From positions 9,564,899-9,628,898 of the forward strand of contig OZ005694.1 in assembly GCA_963930775.1 (NCBI GenBank): a stretch of DNA of 64,000 nucleotides, in the 5' to 3' direction. The stretch is from Cliona cf. orientalis. Lineage: Eukaryota; Porifera; Demospongiae; Clionaida; Clionaidae. The notes beneath the pieces are model-generated. The model ran no database searches and was not told the origin of the DNA. It saw nothing but the letters and a program-made list of their open reading frames with translations. The translations under genes and the position numbers were made by a program. Shown here one piece after another: positions 49,200 to 62,634 of this stretch (positions are counted from its first letter, which is position 1; every line of letters begins with the position of its first letter).

Positions 49200-51030
49200 T
49201 GTGTGTGTGTGCCTATGAGGGATATCAATTATGCAACTAAGGAATTTTTCGCTCGATTGCTCTCGTCTTGATTGAAGATTGAGCACTACAAAGTGACATG
49301 AAGAAACTAATCTCGGCCTATGAAGCTATGTCTAAGACGAAAGTCACACAGTGATAGTCAAATAATTATTCCAAAATGCTACTATCATCCATAATTTCTG
49401 CACACTCAACTACATGACATTGTATAATTATCTTATATTCTGCCTCTGTTCGTGTAATACTATTAAATAATCATGTGAATGCAGGTGCCCAACATTGTGC
49501 CGTCCATCAGTGCAGTGACGGGTGTATATGAGTATAAACCTGTTTAGTGGTGATGTAGCACCACCCAAACCACATACACAACCACTGGCAGACTTGTTAG
49601 GCACTTAAAAATGTTTTAGCTGCTTGTGAGTTCTGCATGGATATTTCTTAGACTCGCGCTTAGATTTTGAGCACTATACATTATAGGTAAAACATTATGG
49701 AGAACACTATAAATGTTGGTAATCCTTCGTCGTAAATACAACGAATCAGTCGCATTTGGCGAAAACGGGCTTCAAATTGAGGGACGTGGTCCATGAGCAT
49801 CACTACAGGGCTCTCGATAACTTTTCACTTGTACTGCCAGTATAAATCTGACTTTGTCCAGACACATAAAAATTTTATCCTGTATATATTATACTCATGC
49901 TCTTCTGCTGATGATGGAGTTGCTTAGGTGCCTAGCATCGATAGATGGCGATTTTTGCGCCAATGACAACAACAACAATGATGACATAACCAATGTGCGT
50001 GTAGGGTATATGCTCTACTTGAGCTCTACTGAGCTCTAGTTATATTGAAGCCTTACTATTTCTGTTGTACGTATGTCTTCCTCATACAGGGTACTACTCA
50101 GATTACTAGGTCTCTGGAGGCCGGATCGAGGTGGAGGGTGGCCAGGGAGATACTGATGACCACACATACTATGGTACATCGAGCTACTGAATCTACTGCA
50201 GATATATATATGTGCAGTGCTGTCATGACAGTGGAATAACTTATTCAAGGGGTGGTCTCTCCTATACTCACTGTGGTTAGATCTGCGACCGGGGTCACAA
50301 TTTGTGACCGCCAAAATTCGGCTGTGACCTCGTGACCGTGCTTAAAATTCGGCTGCGACCTAGTGACCATGCTTAAAATCGTCAGCTATTAGCACTAGCT
50401 TAGCTATCAGATCAGGCTAGCTATAGTATATAGTAGTAGCCGCGCGGGCCGCGCGTGCTCACGTGAACATAATCATTAAATGATATTAGTATAGTAACGT
50501 CGCTAGCTAGCTAGCTGTAGAACGTTGAACCAGAACATGCCATGTGGATATGGAACGGGCGAGTATATCATCTATGAATATGTACCTACGTATTATTTTA
50601 ATAGCTAGTATTTGACATGTCTGACAACCTCGTCCATGTTTGTGCTCTGTGACCGCGGAATAGCAATTTTAGCGCCGTGACCTGGTGACCACTTATGAAA
50701 AACCTCGGTGACCCAGTGACCACCCCGTGACCCCGGTCGCAGATCTAACCACACTGGGTATAGGAGAGACCACCCCTTGTTATTTCAGCTCTGTTTAAGT
50801 TAGGCCCGGTGGTATTGATCAAGACATCTCATGCTTAAAAATTAATTAAATTTAAGTATCAGTGGCTTTCTGTGTCTATAATACATGTGTTTTATTTTCA
50901 AGGGAGCCGACACACTATTGTTATTGTAAGTAGAAAAAATTAAATTTTTGCCAATGAAAAACGTGGTAACGGTCGTCATATTCAGCTGATCGTAGTGTGC
51001 TTCAAATAGAACAATTCTGGGTGAAGGATC
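48754..51030. other. Intergenic DNA between NLR-2 and SPG7 copy 2
   Basis: No gene supported. Contents in order: the MITE above, a (TG)n run near 49046, a (GA)n run near 49167-49197, a block 49546-50000 that reappears inverted in unit 3, and a MITE at 50247-50778. The small open frame 49854-50039 has no recognisable domain. Confidence 0.55.
50247..50778. mobile_element. MITE with AAGGGGTGGTCTCTCC ends
   Basis: The left end AAGGGGTGGTCTCTCCTATA, then GGTTAGATCTGCGACC, is matched by a complementary right end over more than 50 bp. Unit 1 has no such insert in the matching sequence near 17805. The interior repeats GTGACC-type words. Non-coding. Confidence 0.85.
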
Positions 51031-51921
51031 ATGATGCCCCTCTGCCAGTGGCACCAGCGATTGTTCCTGGGTCACTCCTTAAGCTTCCTATCGAGAGCAG
51101 CAACCTTCTGTGGTGGACGAAGAAGATCTGATCTTTGTAGGAACATCAGTAGCGTAGTGTTTGTATTTCAAACTCCTCTCAGTCAGCATCAAGAGAAATT
51201 ATGGAGCCCCCTAACTCTAGACCGGTGGATTAGCAACATGAGCTCGCGATCGGGAAGGTGCAGTAGATCACAGAGACTGTTAAGATACAGAGAGGGAGGT
51301 GTTTCATTGACACAGAAGTGCTTTTCCTCAGATGATAAGAACTACAGAAGGAGTAAATTTTAATAAGAAAGTTATTTATCGGCATAGTCACTGGTTATTG
51401 TGGCTTACATAAATCAGAGAGCTCTAGTTTTCTCATATGCTAAGGCTAACAAAAAGAAATCATTAAACATATCACATTTGTGGTGTATTTTGCATTTGTA
51501 ATAGTAGCCTCATCCCCAGCACTAGCCCTCATGTTGCACACAAAAGCGTTTTTGCATGCAAGCTGGGAGATCGAGAGAGGGCCTGGGGACAAGGCTATTT
51601 ATTTAAAATTAATGTACCTTGATCGTGATACCGTATTGAACTTGTACACCCAGGAGTGGATGTTCGCTGGGACACTATGATAGTTGCTAGCCTATGAGTA
51701 TATTGACTGTTCATAGGTGACCCTGTTCCCGAAGAGGAGGAGGAGCCGGAGAGACAGAACCACAACGACTGGGCGTGGCTACCACTCTTTGCCGCACTCA
51801 CAACACTGGCCTCCCTCTGGACTCCAAAGCAGGATCCCATTCCAGAAGTCTCATTCCCATTCTTTCTACAACACATGCTCTACACTGGAGAGGTACATGT
51901 ACATGTATAATAAACCATAAT

Positions 51922-52426
51922 TGGGGCGAGCCGAAGCGAGCCCCACACAAGTGATGTCAATCGAGATTTTCCATTTGTATATATATATATATATCTGCCG
52001 TCCGTCATTCCGTATATACCTGTCTTTTATTTCAACGATATGCAATATTTCTTCCGTTACGCGTATGTGCATACGATCGACGAGCCAAGCGCGATAGTGG
52101 AGCGAACACTTCAACGTAGAGCTAGAGAAAGAGGGCAAGCAGGAACAAATTTCAAAAGGAGAGCTGCAGACTCGGACTCAGACTGAGATACAGGTCGTTC
52201 TATATAGGCAGGCAGAGCGAAACATTTTGAGTGCAGAGAGTCCATGTGAGACTCCAAATTTAAGGCCCTAAAAAGATCAAGAACAAGTGACAAAATAATC
52301 ATCGCTGAACTATGAGTAGCTAGGACACGTTCTAACCATAGTTTTCCTTGAGTCAATCATAAAATTAATTCCGATCTGTATACCAAATCATTTGTACTTG
52401 TGTGGGGTTCGCGGAGGCTCGCCCCA
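51922..52426. mobile_element. MITE with TGGGGCGAGCC ends in SPG7 copy 2 intron 2
   Basis: Starts TGGGGCGAGCCGAAGCGAGC and ends GGAGGCTCGCCCCA. Copy 1 lacks it in the same intron. Related to 7995-8576. Non-coding. Confidence 0.75.
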
Positions 52427-52599
52427 TTGATGTTAAAACATCGTCTCTAGTATTATTATAGTAGTAGTATTCTACCAACACATATTTAATCTGTATGTAC
52501 AGGTGGATCGTCTTGAAGTTGGCAAGAATAAGGATCGAGTCTACATCTATCTTCACCCTGGAGCGATTGTGAACGGAAAACAGGTTTGCTCTCTCTCCC

Positions 52600-52789
<190 letters not shown>

Positions 52790-53354
52790 CCTCTGACAGC
52801 ATTCATTTTTTGTACATAAAAGGATACCCAGTACATCAAATATTGTATATCTACAAGCTTCTTGGCTTGACACCTTCTTTCCCTCTCCCTCCTCCTCTCT
52901 CTCTCCTCCCACGGCAGGTTAGGTCTTACTCCCCGCAGTTCATGCTGACCATCTCCAGTGTGGACAACCTGGAGGCCAAGCTGAACCAGGCCCAGGATGA
53001 CCTCGGCATTCCCCACCACGGGAGGGTCTCCATAACTTACCGCTCTAACCAGGACACCGGGTATGTAAGCGTGTGTGTCAGCCTTACAAACCATTAATTC
53101 TCTCTCTCTCCCTCTCTCTCAGATTTTGGTCGTTGATGGCATTCAGTGGTCTCCTAGCTGCTTGGTTCTTGTACATTGCACAGCGGAGGGGATCAGTCAA
53201 AATAGAAGCTTCCATCAAATTCAATCCATTTGTAAGCATGTAACTTTCCTACATTGTTACTTTTGGTACCTCATTTCATATTTAAATTTTGCGTATGTAC
53301 AATGTACTCTATAATTTACTTTTTCTTGTACCAGGACTACATAAAGCAAGCTAA

Positions 53355-53597
<243 letters not shown>

Positions 53598-53635
53598 TAA
53601 GCAGCCATCTAACATTTAATATGTCTACTGATTAA

Positions 53636-53845
<210 letters not shown>

Positions 53846-53967
53846 TAAGCTTACTTATTTCCTTGGTGGTAGACCATACTATGTGTATGCAATATAGAGT
53901 GTTTAGAGGGTGGAGGGGGAGAAAGACGGAGAGAGAGAGAGAGAGAGAGAGACTAACCTGACTGTAA

Positions 53968-54081
<114 letters not shown>

Positions 54082-54890
54082 TGAGAAAACTACATTACTA
54101 TTATCATTAGATGTCCAGTAGCAATTGGGCAACGATAGTAACAGACAGACTCTCTTTTCTCCATTGATCTTCCCCCCCCCCCCCCCCCCCCCCCCCAAAA
54201 AAAAACAGTTCCTCTCGACAGTGGAACCCCTCTATACGGACATAAATATGTCACCTCCCTAATATGTATACCTATAGTAAGCCACTAGATTTCCATCCAA
54301 GATCTTGACATCGTCTTTGCTCCTTCTGTCTCCAGGAGAACTGCAGTGGAGGGCCACCAGGAGCAGGAGAACACACTCAACCAGCTGCTAGTAGAGATGG
54401 ACGGTGAGGCGTTCATTTTCATGATGAATGACATTTTTTTGTGCGTACATACGATTTTAGTTAGTCAATTTATTGTTAACCTGCTACAGTCAGTGGCTAC
54501 AGGAACTCATGTACACATCATAGATTGATTATTTACCATGTACATGTGTATATGCGATATAGGCATAGACCCCCTTGAGGGTGTGGTCATGTTGGCGTCG
54601 ACCAATCGTGTTGACATCCTCGACCAGGCCCTGCTCAGGCCGGGAAGGTTCGACCGACAGATCTTGATCAACCTCCCTACGTTGCCCGAGAGGAAGGCCA
54701 TTTTTGAGGTCTACCTCAAGAAGATCTTGTTGGAGAAATCGGTGAATGCTTATTCATCTCGACTGGCGGCTCTCACACCTGGACACAGTGGTATGCATGA
54801 TGACTGTAGTATTATCATAGAGCTGGAAATTTGCCAGGAGAAAATTTTCACCAATTTTTCCAATACCTGCTACCACTGAAAAACATAATA

Positions 54891-55396
<506 letters not shown>

Positions 55397-55410
55397 TGAT
55401 TGTCATGTGA

Positions 55411-55650
<240 letters not shown>

Positions 55651-55799
55651 TAGCCACCCCGGGGGTTGATAGGGGATTTGTCATATTTCACACACAAATG
55701 CACACATTTCTACAGGTATAATGTCAAGATTTGAAGTGTTATATTTTTCTCAATAATAATTGTTAATATTACAATTCTCAAGGACTACAGAAGCTATAA

Positions 55800-56956
55800 T
55801 TATCTGCACTTTTCACACAAAAATTCTTCAGGGGCAACTGTAATGCCCAGACAAACAAAATGGTACCATGTGTCACACGATTCACAGCCAATCCACTGTT
55901 CCTCGGCCTCAGTGAACTCAAGGTAGGGCTCATGGCAAGCCCCACAGTAGTACTCACTTCCTTGCTTTGTTGCTTTCTGTTTCTCCCGGGCTTTCCTCTT
56001 CCTAGTTTCAGCAGCCTTTGCAGCTCCTCTTTTTCTATTCTGCTTGATGGTATTCAAGTGTTCTAACCAAATCTTAACTTCTTCAACTTTAAGGAGTGTT
56101 CTCTGAGCAAGTTGCAAGTACAATGATTCCTCAGGAGGATACTTTTCCAGTGCATCAAAGGCTTCCTTGAGGATAACAGATGGTGGTACCATAGGACTCA
56201 GTGATGAACTTAAAGCTTCCACAGGTTTCAAAAAATGCCCAATACACGGTCCACTGCAATCGGTGCAATTGCTGCTTCCCCAGCAACGCTGTGGATCTGG
56301 AATGGGGAGGGGAAAGGTAGAAATTGATGGTCCACCGTCATACCATTTTGGTAGTTCAGATAGGTCTCCTTTTTTACATATAGGATGGCTGCATTGAGTG
56401 TTTAGGCAGCAAATCAGAAAGAAAGCATATTGCCCTGGGAGATTTGGCACACTGTGACTTCGTCTGATCTTCCACACCTGCTCAAAATAAGCATAGAGAT
56501 TTGGTTTCTCCTTCTTAAGCTTTTCAACCTGTTGTTTAGAACCCTTTAGATACTGCAAAAGGTATGCACGGGTGGTTTGTTGCTCACTAGAATCAGCTCC
56601 TCGATAGAGATGGATGACTGTATCCCCACATGAGCATTCATTAACTCGATTAATGTATACATCAGTTGCTAAATTCATATTCCTTTCATACTTCTCTTTA
56701 TTTAGTGTATTTCCATCCATGCACGATCCTCCGAGGGTTGAAGGGATAAACACATTAGCATGTGCAACTGCAAGACATCCATTTTGAAGTTCTACTCGAT
56801 TCAGGTAGCTGGAACCGCTGTTGCGAGCAGTAACAAGGGTTGCTATAGTGCCCTTGGATAGGTGCCTCGCTGCCCACATGAATTGAATCTCTTCATGTCC
56901 GGGTCCTTCATCAGAGGCGCCATCTACCCTGATGCATTCAATGGATTTGTATTCAC
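55800..56956 (-). CDS. Transposon protein, second half of the core plus PHD finger
   Basis: The acceptor CATAG|GTGAATAC at 56956 completes G|GT and continues EYKSIECIRVDGASDEGPGH; VDGASDEGP (Asp codon 56922-56924) is a candidate second catalytic acid. A cysteine cluster CTDCSGPCIGH follows mid-way, then a basic stretch (KRGAAKAAETRKRKAREKQK). The last about 50 residues form a PHD finger with C-x2-C ... C-x2-C-x4-H-x2-C ... C-x2-C spacing (CGACHE, CESCDTWYHFVC, CEKC). Stop at 55800-55802. Confidence 0.72.
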
Positions 56957-56972
56957 CTATGAACCCTTGACC

Positions 56973-57513
56973 ATCTCCCCAGTAGCTGCACAGTGTAATG
57001 GTGCATGTGGTAAAAGGTCGTCAATAGAATGCACATCGATCGATGCTGGCCCCAGAAATCATGGAGATGGCGTCTAAGATCGACTCCCAATCTTGATAGC
57101 GACAAGTTTCGATGCTTCAATCACAGAGACAAACTCGACAACACAGTATTCCTTCCGAAGTTCAGGTTGGTCACGCTGCTGCAGTCGCGCGCGGGCCAGC
57201 CCCTTGTGGCAGTGATGCGTGCTATATATAGCGCAAGGCTAGCTTTATTTATCCATGGCATTACGTAAGCCAAAAAAACACGTGAAGTTCAACCAACAGT
57301 ATTTCTCAGAGAAAGTAGCGCTCAGCTTGTAATCTATTCGCTGGATACACGCGTAAGATACTCTACATATTTACTGATTTTCAAGTCTCAGAAAGGCTCC
57401 AGCGAGGCCCTGAATTTTCTCATAATTACCTCATAGATTACACTATAGGTTTCATCATAATTACACTATAATTACCTCATAACCACAGAAAAGTAAATTG
57501 CTACTGGGGAGAT
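56973..57513. mobile_element. MITE nested in the transposon's intron
   Basis: Perfect inverted ends ATCTCCCCAGTAGC and GCTACTGGGGAGAT. The interior matches 32293-32787 and 33180-33410 (GATGCTTCAATCACAGAGAC and GCGCAAGGCTAGCTTTATTT). It lies between the two halves of the transposase, inside the intron 56957-57797. Confidence 0.85.
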
Positions 57514-57534
57514 AACATGTATTAGAAGAAAGAC

Positions 57535-57790
57535 CACAATGTTATGACCATGTATACTCAGGGTATGTGGAATGAGGTGGGGATGTGCGAAATACATGTG
57601 CTATGATCAATTCCTTAGGGTACAAGGAGTGGGATGGGGATGTACAAAATACATGTGTTATGACCATGTATACTCAATTCCTTAGGGTATGTGAAGTGGG
57701 ATGGGGATGTATGAAATACATGGCATTGTGTTATGACCATGTATATCAATTCCTTAGGGTATGTGAAAGTGGGTGGAGTGATGTATGAAA
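57535..57790. repeat. Short tandem repeat, about 65-bp units, in the transposon intron
   Basis: Four degenerate units of CAATTCCTTAGGGTATGTG, AGTGGGATGGGGATGTA and GAAATACATGT, ending at the exon donor. Non-coding. Confidence 0.75.
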
Positions 57791-57797
57791 TACATAC

Positions 57798-58449
57798 CTG
57801 TAATAGGGTTGATGAATGCTGGCCCAACCTCAGTGGTTTTCTCCAATAGCTCAAAATCCGCAGAATGCTGAGCAGGATTCTTAGGGAAAACACCAGTCGG
57901 TTTAACAATCCCAGCACAGACCTCTGCAGTAGTGTTCGTTCCTGTGAAGTTATAAGAAGTAGTTTGCAGTACTGCTTTGTACTTGCTAACATAGTCCGTA
58001 TAGGTTGTCTTGGCAAGCGAGTCTTGCACCATGGGGGTACGATGGAGGCGATGAGTAGTCATTGTATCGAGGCGAAAGCCAGCAGCATCGTCTCTATTGA
58101 CATTCAAGATGTGTCGGCCATCCTGATACTGAAGATGATTCAAACTACGGTACAAAGCAGAGCTCCAGTGAGCATCGGGATTAAATTTGAGCATGAACCC
58201 CTTGCGGGCACGTCTTGAAGTAACTTTAGCTACACCTTTGTATCTGGATGCTGACAGGCGGCGTTTGTTTCGTGCAATGCACAGTTGGACTACAGTACCA
58301 AACGAAAAATTACGTTGGTATACCTTCATCAAGTGTTGCCTGATTCTCTCATAGGTGACCTTGGCCTTGACACGAGTGTTTCCATCGAACGTGAGAACAC
58401 CTGTCCTCCGCCAGGCATGCATCAGCGCCAATATTGGCCTCCTGAACAA
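57798..58449 (-). CDS. Transposon protein, first half of the DDE-like core
   Basis: The open frame encodes WRRTGVLTFDGNTRVKAKVT followed by an Arg/Lys-rich helical region, then LNVNRDDAAGFRLDT. The NRDDAAGF aspartates (codons near 58087-58092) are candidates for the first catalytic acid. The donor CAG|GTATGT at 57798 leaves phase 1, which fits the acceptor at 56956. Confidence 0.6.
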
Positions 58450-59725
58450 AACTTTCTATCTCTTGACCTATATTAGGATACTCCTTCAATATACCTCTCA
58501 CCTGATGGGATACTTTTCGAGCTAAAAAATTCCTCTCAGCAATGTGCTTTGACTTTAGATACCTTGCTCGCCGCCTAATAGACTTTCTCTTCTTTGTGAT
58601 AAGGGCTTGAGCTTTGGCACTGCATAAGTCATGAACCTCCAGGTAAGTATCAGGGTCATCACTCTCTGAGTCGGTCACGATTAATCCATTTAGAGCATTT
58701 GCTTCACGTTCAACTGAATGAGAATTGCTGTAGTCCAAATTAAATGCTTGGTGGGATTGCTCAATCAAACATTTCTCACTGTTACTCAAATCCAGAGCCA
58801 TCACATGAGAAAATACCTTTTCTAATTGAGTAATAGTAGCTTCTTCACAGTTATCACTTCTCTCCACTACATGATCTACTAATTCAAACCAATTACATCT
58901 TGACTGCTTCAGAAACTGCAGTAGCTCTTCATCAGTAGGCAAAGTAAGTAAATCTGCAGATGGATTGTCACTTTCACTATTTTGGTCTTCATCACTATCA
59001 CTACATTCTTCTGAGCTCTCACCACCAGGATTAATTCCCATAGACTGAAGTAGTGCATCTTCTTGCACTTTACTTAGACTGTCAATACAGTCCCGTATGC
59101 GAGCTACTTCTTTTAAACTCTCTTCTACCCTGGCAATACGCTCTGGAAGGTTTTCAAATCCAAAGTGCTTTCGAGCACCCGTTTTAGTCATTCCTGAAGC
59201 TCTAAATGCAGTGTATCGTACAAGCTCCCGTTCCTTGTCACTTTGAGCAAGGTGAAGTAGTTCCTTCAGCTCTGCTTTCGACATTGAAGGTGTCGGTGTG
59301 CTCTTTTTGTTTGCACATGCATTAAGAAAATGACCAAGTTTCAAGTAATCAACACCACTAATCAATTCCATAATATGAATTTCAGCTCTGCCACTTGATG
59401 GTTCCTGGATACGAATTGCAACAACAGGCATCTGTAGTAACCGTCTCTTAGCATAAGGAGTATGGTATGTGACTTCTGGGAAGACAGTTTTAAATACAGA
59501 GGACAAAGTACATATGCCAACTTCTTGTATTATTTCAGCAGCTTTGATCATACTTGTGCATTCCGGACAAAAAGTCTTTTTATGGTACAAAGAACAGTAA
59601 GCTTTACGGGCCTGGCAATACTCTTTTAGAGATAATTGAGTTAATTTACTTACTGATACACTATCTGATTGTTGTTCATAGTTACTAAGATCCACAGCAC
59701 TGTACAGTTTATAAATATCAATCAA
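58430..59725 (-). CDS. Transposon protein, middle segment
   Basis: Open frame with a cysteine pair (FCPECTSMIKAAE), then a helical part and a long acidic Ser/Glu/Asp stretch (SSEECSDSDEDQNSESD). It ends in ...EIESFVQEANIGADA. There a shift of one base leads into the next block (WRRTGVLTFDGN), so the coding chain is broken by a second frameshift near 58410-58430. Confidence 0.6.
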
Positions 59726-60465
59726 TTCGCTGATTGGCCTCCCTGATTGTCCACAACAGGGAGGCCCTTGTGAAAAGACTCGTCACCCTCTGCAATCAGG
59801 TCATCATCATCACCAGATAGTAACACTGTATCGTGACTCTCATTAGCACTTTCTGTTCCAGACTCTGACCGTGGCTGAGGACTAAATGCTGAGTTGTCGG
59901 AGGAAGTAGAAGACAGTGATTTCTTCTTGGAATAGTAACCCTTCGATCTAGTGTCTTTTTTGGTGAGCTCCTTTAATTCTAGTTCCAATGTACGACACTC
60001 CTTTGACAAAGCTGAAATTTCTTCTGTTATGTCATCGCACAGCTTGTAGTTTCTCTGATCCTCAGCCATCTGTCGTCTTTTCTCTTTGTACGACATACGA
60101 TCCTTCAAATGCTTGATCTCATCTTCAACCGTTTTCATTCGTTCAATTCTAAAGTCTTTATTCAGCTTCTTCCGCTTTGGTTTTGAGCTACCAGGATCAC
60201 TTTGTTCTGAGTGACGTTTTGAACGGCTTTTACCCTTCTTAAACTGGTAGGTTTTGTTAACTTCTTCTTGAGCTGCCAACAGTAGTTTATGATGACTACG
60301 AAGCATGGTAGGATTTTTTATACATATACCCTGTGCAACCTCATTTATTTGTTTTTGATAGTCGGTCAGTTTTCTTAGTGATTCTTTCTTGTATATTATA
60401 GCAAGCTCCCGAATTTCAGCCTCATCTAGTACCCTGTCAGCATCAAGTGTAGGCATGGCATGCTC
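59722..60465 (-). CDS. Transposon protein, coiled-coil segment
   Basis: The acceptor TTTGTAG|GAG starts at 60465. It encodes a helical region with a Lys/Arg-rich nuclear-localisation-like patch (KKGKSRSKRH, KPKRKKLNK) and a coiled coil (MKTVEDEIKHLKDRMSYKEK onward), then a Ser/acidic tail. The frame ends at TGA 59722-59724, while the next block continues in another frame (SGRPISELIDIYKL read-through). A small frameshift near 59730-59760 is therefore likely. Confidence 0.65.
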   Translation of the reverse strand, partial: EHAMPTLDADRVLDEAEIRELAIIYKKESLRKLTDYQKQINEVAQGICIKNPTMLRSHHKLLLAAQEEVNKTYQFKKGKSRSKRHSEQSDPGSSKPKRKKLNKDFRIERMKTVEDEIKHLKDRMSYKEKRRQMAEDQRNYKLCDDITEEISALSKECRTLELELKELTKKDTRSKGYYSKKKSLSSTSSDNSAFSPQPRSESGTESANESHDTVLLSGDDDDLIAEGDESFHKGLPVVDNQGGQSAN

Positions 60466-60626
60466 CTACAAATCAAAATGTAATTTGAAAACAATGAGCA
60501 CACCCACAAAGCCAGACAAAACCATACACTGATGCACCTAAAGCCAGACAAGTATTGGTAGTTTACATAACCACAAGGCTTCACCATTCCTTCAACACAT
60601 AGGCAATGTACACATTCACTGCTCAC

Positions 60627-60812
60627 CTCCACTCCAAGTAGTTCTCGATTCAAGGTAAGGCCTGTTGGTGAAAATTCAAGACGTGTTTGAACTGGTACTC
60701 TTGGTTGGTTCCGAGTGGCTGTTGGGGTAGCTTGAGATGACTGACCAGCATCGGACTGGGGTGAAGATGACTGAACAACTTCATTTTGCGGCTGAGTACA
60801 GTCAGATTCTGG
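60627..60812 (-). CDS. Transposon protein, exon 2 (low-complexity linker)
   Basis: 62 codons, phase 0 at both ends (acceptor ATATACAG|CC, donor GAG|GTGAGC). Rich in Ser, Gln and Pro, with no domain seen. It links the N-terminal module to the coiled-coil exon. Confidence 0.6.
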
Positions 60813-60909
60813 CTGTATATTTAATATAAAACATACAGTACAACGGTAGCACAGTATCATACAGTGAGCTATATAAATATCCGGGTAGCTCTTTTATTCG
60901 AATACTCAC

Positions 60910-61167
60910 CTTTTTTATTTCTACCGCATTCAAAACTGCTCTTTGAGGTATTTCTTGATCTTGGATATCGAGAAATTCATCGATTCCCCAGCTGGTATCC
61001 CTCATTTGAAAGTACAACTCGCTATCCTTGAGAAGCACGTCGCTAAACTTCTCCTTCGTCGCGCAAGCAAGTTCCTTTTTTCCGCCACGGAACGTAATAG
61101 GTCTATTGCGGCTGCCAGAAGAAGTTTGCAGACGCACCAACACCGTCTTCTCTACCTCGACGTCCAT
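60910..61167 (-). CDS. Transposon protein, exon 1
   Basis: 86 codons, phase 0, start ATG at 61167. Begins MDVEVEKTVLVRLQ and has a compact beta-rich look with FRGGKKELACATKEKFSDVL; this may be a small ubiquitin-like or DNA-binding fold, which is inference. The donor is AAAAAG|GTGAGT. An upstream in-frame ATG at 61296 lies in the element's terminal region and is less likely. Confidence 0.65.
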
Positions 61168-61344
61168 CTTGTCTGACACTCTTCTCGATCTTTCGATGAA
61201 AGAGCACGTGGCGTATACGCATGCGCACACATAAGCACAATCTCGGAATGTGCTGATTGCAAATCCCCTGCGCCCTCGGGGCGGTTCCAGGTACAAAAGT
61301 ATAAAATCCCCCTACATATCCCCCTATAGAGCCCGCACGGGGGG

Positions 61345-62182
61345 TAGTGGGGCGTAACATTGATAGGTGCATTATAATGCACTAAAAAATCTAATTAATG
61401 CGCACCTTTGACCTCCCTCCGCGCGCGTGACGTCATGGTGGAATAGGGTCTATTGTTGTGATAGCTTGTGTATGCTGACTCGTGTATAGTATATCACCTA
61501 ATTAGCTATCACATGCAGGGCTATACTGATTGGTCTATCCATCTATAAAAATTACCAGATCTCGAGATATAGACTAGTCTGGCAGGCCAGCCCCTTCACA
61601 AGAGGGAGGAGGAAGGGTCTGGTATCATGCCTATACACGAGTTGTTCCAGGGCTTAGCTATTACGCAGTTGCATGCAGAACCATACTCGTGAAGATCTAG
61701 CACCTGGTTGATCAAAGCGAATGGTAGGGACAGTCCCAATAAATTATTGAACGAGAAGATCTGGTACCTGATTGGTCAGCTCGTGTGTTTGGGACAGCCC
61801 CATAATATTGGTGATGACGTGGAGCAATCTGATTGGGCTGCAGCGACACCAGACCCTTCCTCCTCCCTCTTGTGAAAGGACTGGCCCGCCAGACTAGATA
61901 TAGACATCTTATAGTGAGTGGATGATATTGTGAAGAAGTTGAAAATGGTAGTGTGACCGACCAACTTTGCTTCTAAGGTCATAGCTATACAGCTTTTTGA
62001 TTGGTCACACCTTATAATGCCATTTCGACTGCACATGCTCAAGCTAGCTAGAATGGCTGTCAAATCACAAAATGATCTATGGGACTGGGCCACCATGCTG
62101 CATGTGTTCTAGAGAGCTCTGGTTAATTGTGTATTGAGCCAGTACTCAGTATGATGATGACATTTGATTGTTGTTTCTTTAG
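61345..62182. other. Junction and NLR intron DNA of unit 3
   Basis: The first about 100 bp (61345-61445) match nothing else I recognise in the window. From about 61450 the sequence follows the last long NLR intron (as at 16743 and 47550), including the MITE at 61575-61896. So unit 3 starts abruptly within an NLR intron. Confidence 0.65.
61575..61896. mobile_element. MITE with TAGTCTGGCAGGCCAG ends, unit 3 copy
   Basis: Same element and same 9-bp duplication (GATATAGAC at 61566-61574 and 61897-61905) as 47683-48012. It is at the same intron position, so it is inherited by duplication and not an independent insertion. Confidence 0.92.
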
Positions 62183-62634
62183 CTTACGGAGAAATGGACT
62201 GACTGACAGCAGTGTTGGTTCCCTCAGTCAGCTCATAAGAACAGCCAAACAACTTAACAAATTGGAGTGAGTTGATGATGCATACTCAATCATATTATTC
62301 TAGAAATCCTAATTATTCAGCGAATGATTGAAAATAGTCTCTTTGGCAAAGGTTGTTATTATAATATAACCTCTAAAATTATAATTTTTATGCCAAAATT
62401 TTTAGAAGAAATAAGGTATAATAATAAATTATACACATGACAGTCACATACAACCACTGAACTATGAACAGTACTGCCATACTTCACAGTGGCATGTTTT
62501 CTCACCACAGCCTTTACGATAACCATTTCACTATTCATGGACGGATAGCATTGGAAGCAGCAGCAGAGGAGAGAAACTCAAATCCTGACTTTCCCGAACT
62601 AGATGTCAATTTTTTATGTAAGTGTACCGTTTAG
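62183..62634 (+). pseudogene. 3'-terminal fragment of a third NLR
   Basis: Only the last two exons, 62183-62266 (LTDSSVGSLSQLIRTAKQL) and 62511-62634, are present. Stop TAG at 62632-62634 lies in a MITE end, as in NLR-2. No NACHT or other LRR exon precedes them in this unit, so it is a remnant. Confidence 0.82.

Noticed and set aside
49854-50039. Small open frame shared with the opposite strand at 62895-63176
   Set aside because: The frame is part of a repeated block present in two orientations. No domain or start context supports coding.
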